Source of the DNA: Globodera rostochiensis
Taxonomy: Eukaryota; Nematoda; Chromadorea; Rhabditida; Heteroderidae
Length of the DNA stretch: 64,000 nt
Assembly (NCBI GenBank): GCA_018350325.1
Contig: JAEVLN010000017.1
Span: 1,822,666 to 1,886,665 of the forward strand
Direction: 5' to 3'
Shown here: piece by piece, positions 49,501 to 59,485 of the stretch
Layout of the letters: each line of letters starts with the position of its first letter
How positions within the stretch are numbered: position 1 is the stretch's first letter
The notes under the pieces: generated by a model
The model's database searches: none
What the model was told of the DNA's origin: nothing
The model's input: only the letters and a program-made list of their open reading frames with translations
Made by a program: the position numbers and the translations under genes

Positions 49501-50010
49501 TTTTAGAATTCAATCAAGATTAATGTTGACGCAAAAAAGGTGTGGCTATGTAATTATGTTGTTATAATGTGTTTAAAGGGAGAGACCTTATGCATTACTA
49601 GAGACCGGAACGAGACGAGATCTCGAGACAAAATCTCGACGAGATTCTCGAGAAGTCTCGTCTCGACATCTCGCTCGAAGCTTAAGTCCGGTCTCTATGC
49701 TTTACGAAGGACACAAACTTTAATAAATAATAAAATTGGACCGTTTAAATTTTATCAACAATGTTTTTAGAAGTCAGATGAGATTTTAATTGCCAATTTT
49801 GGCGCTGCTTCTCAAACGGCCATGGCACGTGAAATGTACAAAAATGACGTGTGCCTGAAGACGGTGAAAACATATTGCCCTTGCGGTTGGGCAAAATGTA
49901 TTGAACGGCATGGAGGACGATTTGAGGCCAGCATTTGCTGTGATAAGGGCTTCGACATCGTGTGTTGCCTCGGGCTTCGGAAGTTACGATTTTGCAAAAA
50001 GTTTAATTGA
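46572..50010 (+). CDS. Five-module cysteine-rich secreted protein, central diverged copy
   Basis: Seven exons keep phase: 46572-46672, a second from 46753, 47625-47645 (21 nt), 47705-47830, 48914-49315, 49507-49539, 49771-50010. With exon 2 ending at 47017 by a GT donor the product is 395 aa. A GC donor after QCCAK would match the arm copies and give a slightly shorter protein. The hydrophobic N-terminus is MWRFLSLNIMLVKLLHAPIS. A helix-like stretch GIGVLGTLSEAALGAFLSTW precedes module A (PCCMDGFEWQCC). Module B is CNCGSC with NCACC; C is CPWECC with CGCCDKELALLC; D is KHCHCRWAMC with CCPDGYDLVCC; E is YCPCGWAKC with CCDKGFDIVCC. C and D share one exon here but are split by introns in the arm copies. 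D and E follow C-x7-C-x-C-x3-C-x11/12-CC-x7-CC. Function unknown. Confidence 0.75.
47393..47491. mobile_element. 99-bp MITE with target duplication
   Basis: Termini AGGGTTGCTCC and GGAGCAACCCG are inverted repeats. The 10-bp word ACTTTGAACT flanks it directly on both sides (47383-47392 and 47492-47501). A 9-10 bp duplication suggests a Mutator-like origin. It lies in the intron of the central cysteine-rich gene. Confidence 0.85.
47991..48756. mobile_element. Foldback-type element with long internally repetitive inverted ends
   Basis: About 170-180 bp at each end are near-perfect inverted copies, themselves built from tandem gacttttcgtcaa-type words (48001-48110 and, reversed, 48640-48748). 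A non-coding AT-rich middle separates them. The 10-bp word CCAAAATAGG flanks both sides (47981-47990 and 48757-48766). It sits in an intron of the central cysteine-rich gene. No transposase is present, so it is non-autonomous. Confidence 0.85.
49590..49700. repeat. Palindromic gagactcg repeat
   Basis: The block is dense in tctcgagac and gtctcgtctcg words arranged as inverted repeats, flanked by tagagaccgg and ccggtctcta. Similar text occurs at 22910-23050 and 29270-29370. Probably a small inverted-repeat element in an intron. Confidence 0.45.
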
Positions 50011-50475
50011 AAGTTTAATGAAAAAGCAATTAATTCGGTCTCTAAAACGAATGTTATCTAGGCTACCCCGGTTCTAGATGTTCATCTCGCTTCCAAGAAA
50101 AACAAAGTTCTTTTCCAATCAACAAAATTTTTCGTCTTTAGGAATCTCCGATTACGATTGCTATTACAACGACGGAATGATACCAGCTTTTTGTATAATG
50201 ATAAAAACATTTATTGCAAATTAATTTGCATAAAATTGGAAAATGCAATTATCCTGTGTAAAATTTGGATTTGTGACATTTTTTTTTTGAATTTTTTTTC
50301 TCGTCGCCTCATTGTCATAAATAAAGTCTTAATAATCGCTAACTGAGACAATTTGTTAAGAAAAATGGTCAAAAAATTACGAATATTGCAAAACAAAAGG
50401 GTCCCCCTTATGGTTTTTTTTCTAAAATTTCATTTCGGGGGGGTGGGCATGCCCCCCCCCTGCCCCCCCCCCTCG
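50011..50475. mobile_element. Gap with poly-G/C element end
   Basis: AT-rich sequence ending in ttcgggggggtgggcatgcc and long C-runs, then ctcgctacgggcctggg. This resembles the terminus of a mobile-element class. The element's edge overlaps the last codons of the adjacent minus-strand RING gene. Confidence 0.5.
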
Positions 50476-52748
50476 CTACGGGCCTGGGTATGAGATAGGC
50501 CGATTTTCTGTTATTTGATCATTCTCAGATTGATGGGCAGGTGCTGTTTCTTGCTCGATTTGGTTAACATCGACACTTTCCGTTGAAGAATCGTCTCTGA
50601 TATTAGCGGATGACGAAATGTTAAGCTGATTTTCTACACCTAAAAAAAAAGGTTGAACAAAACGAACAAATTAAAATGGAGCTTACAAAAAAATGTAAAA
50701 TTAATTTGTGTTTTGGTTTTTATAAGTTGATCGCTAAAATTTGAAAATCATCACCGTTTTGGTTTTGTGGTCGAGCAGCTGACAATTGAATTATTTCTTG
50801 GCGACAAATCGGGCAAGTGTTATGCATACCTTGAAGCCTTAAAATATTAACATGACAACTTTTCATTAATTAGTTAAATAAAAAAGCTAAATAAAATATT
50901 TTTTCCGATTATTCATCATTTTTTGCATTACCAAACTTCAATGCAATTGTTGTGGAATATGTGCTTAATTGAAAATTTATTTCAAAATAAATTATTTGCT
51001 AAATTAGGTACCTCGCAAGAGGGTAAAGGCCGAATTTGTGTTCCAATATCAATCGGACCAAGACATATTGCACATTCCGAGTTTTCATTGGTATAAATTA
51101 AGGGAATCTCTTTAAAAGCATCATAATCTTAAACAGTGAAATAAATTTTATAAACAAAATTTGGTAAATATGGAGCATAGGGCCTCGACTCAAAACAACT
51201 TATATACAGTTTATTGCGTGCTTAAAACGAATAAACAATCATAAATTTGAACGCGCTTAACTTTAAACTGCTTTTTAAATTAGTTTAAATTTTGAAAAAG
51301 CATTGGGAGAGTTGGTCAAAATTTACGCGTCCTTTCATTTTAAAGGTTTAAAAAGTGTCTGGGTCTTTCTTCCTATGCTTTTTTTAATTCCAACACCCAG
51401 TTTAAATGTCGGCACGCTAAAATTTTTGATTGCTTACGATTCGTTTTTAGCACCAAAAACCCCCAAAAAGTGATTTAAGCGATAAAAGTTGTTATAATTA
51501 AAGTAATTTTTTTAAAAATAAACAATTCAATATTTTTATCTGATCACATGTGTTAGCGATTGGTGGCATTCTTGCTGCTACTATTGTTTGATTTGTTGAA
51601 TTCGTAACAGAGCCCAATGTAAAAAAGATTAATGTACCGCAAAGTACAAATAAAACGAATAGCAAAAGGACGCCGAGAAGCCCAAAGAGCCCATATAGAA
51701 TTAAGCGAGCAATGCTTGTACGTCTTTTTCGTCGCTTTGCTATAAAATCTTTTTTTTTTAAATTTGAAATATTTTATTGAAATGAATTTTTATGCCTTTT
51801 TGTCGATTTGAAGGTGCAGTCGCATTCCAGTCAATTTCAAGAGATTTTGCAACAAATTGAAGAAATCGTTTTCCTTTCGAATAGTTTTGGTTATTTCCGT
51901 TGTTACAATAAATTGCGCAGTTTTGTCCAAATTTCTTTTTGTCGCATTGTTTGCTCTAATAATTTTTTTTAAAAAAAATAAAATGAATAAATAAATTAAA
52001 GGGCAGAAGATTTTGTACTTGATGCAAAAATTTGGCCAATTTTTGTAAAAAGTCATTTTGATCGATTTTCGTCAAATTGTGGTCGAGCTGAATTCGGTTA
52101 CGGTTTGCCATGAAAATCAGCGCAAATGCAAGCCGTTGTTTTAATTTTTTCACCAACAAATCATCAAAATAATCTGTAAGTAATACAAACTTAAGATTAG
52201 ATAAAATGAATAATTGCTGATAATAAATAAACAAAAATATAAAATAGAATAAAAAATTATTGTACCTAATTTTATTTCCAATTTGGCGCTCGTTTCGGCA
52301 TTAATTAAACTTTGCAAAACTTGGCTCAGAGCCGGATCATTGTGCAAAATCGCATTTTGCCGTGTTTTCAAATATTTGTATTCGTCCATCGAAAAATGTC
52401 CATTCAAATTGGGATTATCCTTTTAAAAAAGTAAATATTCAATTCTTTTATGGAAACTTTCATTCAAAAATTTAATTTTAATTAATATATTACCTCCGGG
52501 ACTTTATCATAAATTGCCTCCAAAAGACGCTGTTTTTTGCTCAATTCGTTAATAATTTTTAATAGTTTTTTGCCCCCAAATGGTCCAAAGTTTCCTTTTT
52601 GAAATTGTTCAACCCAAAAATCTCCTTTAGCCGATTGATTTTTGCATAATTTATTCCCCTCCACGGATTTATGACCAAAACATTTGGTAAAGGAAATTGC
52701 CGAAGATTTTGTGTAAAAAAGCAACAAAATCAAAGGAATTAAACGCAT
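50476..52748 (-). CDS. Single-pass membrane RING-H2 protein, right-arm copy
   Basis: Paralogue of 43161-46049 in opposite orientation. The first four exons, from ATG 52748, are almost identical (signal peptide MRLIPLILLLFYTKSSA, ectodomain, CDKKKFGQNCAIYC). From the membrane exon onward it diverges. KRRKRR precedes a hydrophobic stretch with LILYGLFGLLGVLLLFV, then N-glycosylation motifs. The RING-H2 is CAICLGP, LPSCEHIFHNNCIEVW, CPICRQE, followed by a Ser/acidic tail ending SYPGP. Exon 4 ends AAAG before GCATAA (51795), a GC donor, where the left copy uses GT. The final codons and stop lie in poly-C element sequence (50476-50495), so the C-terminus has been replaced by an insertion. Exon structure otherwise matches the left copy, including the 32-nt RING exon. 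Confidence 0.75.
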
Positions 52749-53735
52749 GTCTTAAATAAATAATTAAAAATTAAATTGGGCCTTTTGATAAATACGAAGA
52801 AAATAAAAAAATATTTGTTTATTCATAATATTGCGCAGCATATAAAACATTTTTACGTTGGATTATATGTATGTATTTTTTGTTGTAATTTCCGTTAATT
52901 GATTAATTAATTGATTTATGAATGCTTACGCAAATTATTTTGTTATTTCTTATGAAATTAAACTTTAATAATTTGTTTTAGATGTTTTCTATAAGAATAC
53001 TTATAAATAGGGCTGGGATTTTTAGTCTTTTCACTATTTTTTCCTGAACGCGCCTTGCTCTGAAAAGCACAAAAATCGAGTTTTTAGGCACAACGATCGT
53101 TTTTTTTCAAGTTTTTAGTGACTATTTTTTAGTCTTTTATTTTTTGGTGAGTAAAATAATACCTAGCATTTGAAGCCGTTTCAAGTTCGCTAAAAAATAT
53201 GGATTTCCATATAAATTATAGCCCTAATAATTATCAATAGGATCCGGATTTAAATTGACTAAAAAACGCGAAATATTTTAAAATATTGACCAACCCCCCC
53301 CCCCTCAAAATATTGACAAAAACACCAAAATTGCTTTTTACGGATTTGTGCGTTAAGCTTAGAGTGGATGGGTATATAATTAGGACTGACTCGTTCCCCG
53401 CCAACTCGTTCATCTTTTAAAAATATTTCTAGAGGTTTACAGGGTCGTAGAATGCAAATCTGCCCTTAGTTTCGACCTCCGGACTCGATACGGGTACTCA
53501 CAGGGCTCGAATACGTGTTCTACGCACTAATTTTGTACGATTAGAACTAGAGTAGTGCACGGTCGGTTAACCGAACCGAAACCGAAAGCCGGCTTTTTTG
53601 GCCCAAAAACCGAAACCGAAAACCGGGGGTCGTTAAACCGGTTTAACCGAAAACCGGGGGTACCGGTTTTCCGGTTTCGGTTGTAAAAACGAGAAAATAC
53701 ACCCCTAATGATGGTATTACTGACATATCGGTCAG
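52749..53735. mobile_element. Repeat-rich gap
   Basis: Holds the mirror of the repeat at 42740-43080 (52840-53140), then C-runs near 53287 and a 53555-53700 block of ccgaaaccgaaagccggct-type words. No gene seen. Confidence 0.5.
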
Positions 53736-53739
53736 TGGA

Positions 53740-53810
53740 ACTTGTGGTGTAATGGTGAGTGGTGTCTGCTGTTATGTTTTTGGTAGGGGTTCAAACCCTG
53801 ACTGTGTAGA
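53740..53810 (+). mobile_element. tRNA-like SINE head
   Basis: A box-like tggtgtaatggtgag (53745-53759) and B box ggttcaaaccc (53788-53798) are spaced as in a tRNA promoter, but no clean cloverleaf or acceptor stem is evident. A second partial copy lies at 63690-63765 with the same A-box word, and both are preceded by acaccccta. I read these as tRNA-derived SINE fragments, not tRNA genes. Confidence 0.5.
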
Positions 53811-53877
53811 TTATTTTTTTATTAGTTTCAGTGTTATTGAACGAATAAAAATATCTAAATTTATTATTTTAAACTAT

Positions 53878-54400
53878 TAAGCACCATTCTGAGTCGAATG
53901 AAGACGACTCGAGCGCGTCGGAAGTTTCGGAAATCGACTACGATTCCGACTTTTCGGATGGAGGTCTGTTAGACGCTGCCAAAAGAGGAGTATGCGTCTG
54001 TTTTTAAACCGCGGTCGGGATCGAACTGGGCGAAAAGTAAGTAAATGAATTATTAAACCAATTTTTTTTAAAATGAATAAATTTTTTAGATTTTCGCGAA
54101 CACCGAACGGCCTCGAGGGATGGCACTTGTCATCGTGAACGCGCAAGGCGTACTCCACCATTCCAAAGTATGTCTCTTTGGGATTTTCGGGGTTCTTGGT
54201 TTATACAATCGGTTTGCCAGATTTTTAGCACTTACGCGAAGGAGGAGGACATCTTGCAGATGTTCACGCGCGTCATCCGCATGGTAAATGGCATGGAGTC
54301 TAGGTACAACAATCGGACGAGGCAACTGCCCGAAATCATAACGACCCTAACCAAACGCTTTTTTTTCTACCTCGGGTGGGTATATTAAAATTTGGCAGGC
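53878..54400 (+). pseudogene. Chimeric caspase remnant lacking the catalytic core
   Basis: Mirror of the left-arm caspase locus with an internal deletion. An acidic exon (SESNEDDSSASEVSEIDYD) and the first p20 strand (NTERPRGMALVIVNAQG, from 54090) are joined at about 54168 directly to a p10 segment (WDFRGSWFIQSVCQIFSTYA to RFFFYL). The SHG His and ACRG Cys segments are absent. The p10 is in a different frame and differs strongly from the left-arm p10, so it comes from another caspase paralogue. It cannot encode an active protease as it stands. Confidence 0.8.
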
Positions 54401-55476
54401 TTGAAATGGTTTGGAAGTTGTTTCGCCCTTTTTTCGTACTTTGATTTCATTCCCTTTGTCTTGTGGGTGGTCGGCTTTGGAACAGCTTCAATATGCACTC
54501 TTTCTTTGCGTAATTGCTAAAAATCTGACAGAGGCGCTAACCTGTTACTAATGTTTTTATAATTTTTATTGCTGTCTTAACTCATCATTCATATTTTAAT
54601 GATTTATTTTTTATCATTTCTCTTCGTTAATATTATCCGATTTATTCATTTTTATTTTATTTTTTTGTTACATTAAATCATCAACAGTATCCCTTTGACG
54701 AATAAAGAAATAAGGAAAGACCCTATTCCAATTTTGCTGCGTCCTTTTTCCCTGCTGAGTAGAGATCCTCCCCCCCATTGGCATTCATTAAAATCTACCT
54801 TATCCTGTTATTAGGTAGGTTAGGAGCATTGGCTGAATCGATTATGACTCAACTAAGTTCAACCCGAAAGATTTTGTGAAGGTCCCAAAAAATCCCCTCC
54901 ATTTCATTTCTCTCAAATATTCACATTCAATTTAAATATTGAAAAATTAATTCTAAGGCGCTCGGCGCGCTAACAAAACACCGAAGCCACGAAACACCGA
55001 CTAAAACACCGAAAAAATAATAAAATTTTTTAAAAGTTGATAAAAAGCTCTTTTTTTGGGGTATACTAGTGTTAGAATCCGAATCTGACCTCTATCTCGA
55101 CCAATTTCGAACCCCGGACCCGGATTTGAACAAATTCGCAAAAATGTAAAATATTTTTTCTAAGGGATATCTTAACAATTTCAAATCAAAAGCAATTCAG
55201 TCAAAAAAATTTAGAATATGGAAAATTTTAAAAAACTGCATTTTTTGGCAGGCAGAATTTTTGTCTCGAAAAAGTAAATTTTTAGGGGTGCAGATTTTTG
55301 GCAAATGTTTATGTGCATTCATTGTGCTTTGTAATTGTTTTATTTGTTGCATACAATAAAAGAGATGATCAAATGTTTTGTAAATTTTTTAATATATTTT
55401 CAAAATTTAATTAAATTTTGGAGGGAAATGTGTATGTGTCTCAATTTTATTCGATATTACAAAAAAAAAATTTTGT
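54401..55476. other. Gap in right arm
   Basis: No gene recognised. Low-complexity and repeat-like words only (aaacaccgaagccacgaaac near 54980). The counterpart in the left arm is the caspase-cysteine-rich interval, but similarity is weak here. Confidence 0.45.
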
Positions 55477-55737
55477 TTAAATTAACAATTTATATTTATT
55501 TATCCAAAAGCCATTGCTTTCCGATTGAGTCATTATTTTACTAATAGCCATTCCAAATGACTGAATCGCTTTAAAACAGTCAAATAGCGAATAAACAGCA
55601 GTTATTAAAAAAAATGAATGATGTTCAGAATGTTTTGCTATTTCCATTTTAAAATTTTGTTTTTTATTCCAAAATATGGAATAAAATTCAAAAACATCAG
55701 CAGCCAAAAATGAGTTCGTTTGCTCTATTAAAACCAT
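55477..55737 (-). CDS. Hypothetical 86-aa ORF shared between arms
   Basis: Starts MVLIEQTNSFLAADVFEFYS. The left-arm mirror at 39681-39839 has a three-residue deletion (FWKNFK against FWNKKQNFK) and an earlier stop. No signal peptide, domain or splice signal supports it. Listed only because it is duplicated; it may be non-coding. Confidence 0.15.
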   Translation of the reverse strand: MVLIEQTNSFLAADVFEFYSIFWNKKQNFKMEIAKHSEHHSFFLITAVYSLFDCFKAIQSFGMAISKIMTQSESNGFWINKYKLLI

Positions 55738-55915
55738 TTTATACTGAAAACTTTTTGTTTTAAAGAAAGAAATAAAAAAATATTGAAAAACAAATTGTTT
55801 TGAGTTTTAAATTTAAATCAGAATATTCCATTCAACTTCAGTTTTTTCTGAAATTTTTGATGCTCAAATTCATTTTTAATCAAATGTTTTGTTTAGTTTA
55901 CATTTGCCGTTAAAC

Positions 55916-58255
55916 ATGCTGTTGTTGGCGCTGATCATAATGGTAAACATCGTTGACGTGGACGGCATTTTTGTTGAAAACCTTGATGACGTCATCCAAC
56001 GGTTTGTTTGGATCATTAAAAGCGCCTTTAATTGAGCTGTTTGCTCCGTTTTAACCTATTAACGAAAAATTGAATTATTTGGCATGAATTCATATTTTTG
56101 TAAAATTGTCCTTTAGTGAAAAACGTGCAAACCCTGCGGATGTTGTGGGAATTGGTGTTCTGTCGACGGTCCAAAATGCGGGGTTGGGCACCTATTTGTC
56201 CACATGGTTACCCGAATTGCTGGACAATAAATGCAATCAGCATGGAAAATTGAAACTGTGCCGTCTGATGTGCCATTGGAGCGGATGCAGACATAACGAC
56301 GGCGATCAGTTCAACGACACTTGCTGCATGGACGGCTTCAAATCGCAGTGTTGTTACAAGGCAATATTTTATTGTACATTCAATTTGTGCAGGCGATTGA
56401 TTCTCTTAATCATTTGCATTTTAGCCTCTAGCTACAAATATCCAGGTAAGACAGGGAAAATATTTATTTTTATGTGTGTTCATTTAATAAAAAAAATTTT
56501 GTTTTTTGTAAATATTTAACAAAATAATTACAGAAACGAGAGAAGTTGGAAGTGGTACGATTTTATTTTTTTTTAATTTTTTTCTATCATAAACGTCTCA
56601 AGAATTGTGTCAAATTCGGCATTATTGACCGCGTCTGCAATTACTACCCATGTTGGCTTAGTTCACCGTGGACTGCCCTGAATTGCTTTTGTCGCCCCGA
56701 AAAAAAGGGCATGAAATACGAGTACTGTGCCACGGTAGACTTTTTTTCACTAAAATATCCAACAAAAACTTAAATTTGTCAATGATTGATCAATGATCCT
56801 TATGAGTTTTAAAAAATTTAATAAATATTCTAACAAAAATTGTGCGCATCTCTACTAATTTGTTTTACATTAAATATTTTTTAAATTCATTAAAATTCAT
56901 TGAATAATGACAGAATATTCACTCCAAATAATGCATAATTCAAAGGAATGCGTTTTGTTCAAAACGCTCAATTTTTTTCACTAAAATATCCAACAAAAAC
57001 TTAAATTTGTCAATGATTGATCAATGATCCTTATGAGTTTTAAAAAATTTAATAAATATTCTAACAAAAATTGTGCGCATCTCTACTAATTTGTTTTACA
57101 TTAAATATTTTTTAAATTCATTTAAATTCATTGAATAATGACAGAATATTCACTCCAAATAATGCATAATTCAAAGGAATGCGTTTCGCGCAAAACGCTC
57201 GATATTCATTGCCCCTGGGAATGTTGTGTACAATTCTTTGGATTGCATTGTGGCTGCTGTGACGGAGCATTGGCAAAGCATTGTGACAGCGATGAGATGA
57301 GTGTTTTCTTTGTTAATTATACAATAAAAATAATTAACCTAAACATTAATTTTATTGAAAATCTTAAATTCTTCTTTTTAAATCAATCAGTCGATTTTTT
57401 TGTTTTGATTTAAGACAAACCATGGCCAACATCGGAAAAAAACTATATAATTGAGCCGGACCCTGTTACGGTATCAATTTTTTATTTCTTTGCTCCTTAT
57501 TTTTTATATAAAAGTTTTTTAATATCCATTTTTAACATTTTAAAACTAAACCTGATCCATAATTGTGTTTAAGAATATGATATCATCGGTGGAAAAATGT
57601 AAAACGATTGTGGAGAAACATTGCCATTGCCGTTGGGCCATGTGCCATAAACGGAATGGGTGGGGTGCCAGCCTTTGTTGTCCAGACGGCTATGACCTGG
57701 TGTGCTGTACAAACGTATGAGTTTTCGATTGGTTTTGGCATAACAATGCTTTTGCGATTTTTAACATTTATTAATATATATTTATGATATTATTTTAGGA
57801 ATCACTCATAATTGAGATTGGATCTGAAGACATGGTAACAATTTGTTTAATTAACCCATTTATTTACGTCAACAACATTTTCTATTTACTTTAAAAACAA
57901 GTGGGGAAAAAAAATGAAATTCGAAAATGAAAGTTCAAATTATTAATTTATATTTTAGGAATCGGACGAGATTATTATTGCAAATTTTAATCAACTTATT
58001 CCCGCCACAAAATCGATGTATGGGAACATAAGCTGCACTCGGACAGTGGAGAAATATTGTCCGTGCCGTTGGGCCATTTGTGTTGAGAGATACGGGGATG
58101 TGTTTGCGGCCAGCATTTGCTGTGACATGGGCTACGATGTCGTGTGTTGTCTTGGCATTCGAAAGGTCCATGAAAATTTTGGCACAATGCTTCCGGCATT
58201 GGCAATGTCCAAAGCCAAACAAAAAAAGCATTCTCGGCACGTTATTTCCGATTGA
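55916..58255 (+). CDS. Five-module cysteine-rich secreted protein, right-arm copy
   Basis: Nine exons keep phase: 55916-56001, 56117-56360, 56534-56554 (21-nt micro-exon, KREKLEV), 56603-56734, 57177-57300, 57415-57470, 57574-57714, 57799-57834, 57959-58255; about 378 aa. Signal peptide MLLLALIIMVNIVDVDG. Module A: CRLMCHWSGC, DTCCMDGFKSQCC. B: CVKFGIIDRVCNYYPCW, LNCFC. C: CPWECC, CGCCDGALAKHC. D: KHCHCRWAMCHKRNGW, CCPDGYDLVCC. E: KYCPCRWAICVERYG, CCDMGYDVVCC. The donor after exon 2 is GC (TACAAG before GCAATA); the ORF reads on to a GT at 56446 but that choice breaks phase. Exon-like blocks at about 58441-58480 and 58530-58622 are conserved in both arms and could replace the last exon's end by splicing after GIRK. 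I know no family with this module; an extracellular role is inferred. Confidence 0.72.
56740..57185. repeat. Direct duplication in the intron before exon C
   Basis: Right-arm counterpart of 38340-38675. Two roughly 240-bp copies containing caatgattgatcaatgatcc; the first ends in a decayed version of exon C's start (gaatgcgttttgttcaaaac), the second leads into the real exon at 57177. Confidence 0.85.
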
Positions 58256-59485
58256 CGAAACCGCTAAATCTTTAAAGTCAACAAAAATTAAATTTAAAAA
58301 AATCAATGAGCGTGCATTTTTTTCGTCGTACCGAAATCTTTTTTTGTAGAAGAACAAATTCATAAAACTTCAAGCTAATAATATCATTATTGTCCAACTC
58401 TGTAAATGAAGGTTATCAAACAAAATATTATTTTTAGTCTTCTCTAATTACGACGACTAAGAGGACTAATTCAACGTAATATAAATAAATGTTTGATGTA
58501 TTAAACATTAAAAACTAACATTTTTTAGCACCGCATCGACGACGTTCACCTCAGATGCCACCGCCGTCCGTGGGCTTTCCGCTACATTCATTTGCCTTCT
58601 ACAGGTCAAAAAGCGCTATTTCAATTGTGGATTTTTAATTTATTTTACGGCTTTATTTGATTAAGGATATGTTGTCAGCCTTTTTTTATTATTATTCTAT
58701 AATTAATTTTTGAACTTTAAGTGTCTTTTGTTTGGACGCCTGCTTTGGTTCCGTTAAGAAGATATAACAATTTGAAGCGTACAAAATGATTATTTTGTTC
58801 ACAATTTATTGACAATTTCTTACTGTGATAATTTACAAAGTCCTAACAGATAAAGTAGAGCGTGATCGGGATGTTGTCCAGTAGTCTCGACTTAATGATT
58901 TAAAATTTTGCTTATAATCCCGATCCCGGGTTTTCCTTAATCGGTAAAGTACCGAAGCCTGAGTACCGAAAAAGCTTCGGTACTTTCCCGTACCGACCGA
59001 ACACTAATTTTATTGCCTCCAGACTCAATTGGCCATACTCAACCGTACTCAAACGTCCTCTACCGTACTTCTTTCACCATGGAATTCGTTCCGTCGCCCA
59101 ACACTGCTATTTTGCTTCTCTGCCCCCCCCCCATTTCGTTTTCTTCTCTCGTCATCGATTTATTGATTGATTAAACAACGTGCAAATGCGTGCATAACTA
59201 TTGACTAAAAACCGCCATTGACTAAAAACTCCCAAAATATTGACCAAAAACCCCAAAAAGTGCCAAAATATTATTGAAAAACGTGCAAACTGACCAAATC
59301 CAGTCAAATTTTGCGTAAAAACCTTCAAAATTGGTCAATCTTTACAGTTTTTTTTATTATTAGTCAAGAAAAATTAAATCTTTAGGCTTGCTTTTAGACA
59401 TTTTCAATTTTTATTGCATTTTTGCAGCAAAAGATTAATTTCTATTGGTTTATTCCAGACGCCTTTAAAAATATAATTTTGTGAA
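58256..59485. other. Outer edge of right arm and intergenic region
   Basis: Conserved exon-like blocks (58441-58622) are followed by the outer repeat (58850-58945, gtagagcgtgatcggg). Then come a gtaccgaa-rich block (58945-59010) and a ttgactaaaaac-type repeat near 59200-59260. No separate gene seen. Confidence 0.5.

Larger units (their letters stand above)
51790..58945. repeat. Right arm of large inverted duplication
   Basis: Reverse-complement partner of 36430-44160. Order from the centre is membrane RING gene, dispersed repeat, caspase remnant, shared short ORF, cysteine-rich gene and outer repeat block. The interval 53150-55470 is the least similar part; there the left arm has the longer caspase locus. 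Confidence 0.93.

Noticed and set aside
53740..53810. Functional tRNA gene
   Set aside because: A and B boxes are recognisable, but no consistent acceptor and anticodon stems could be folded by eye.
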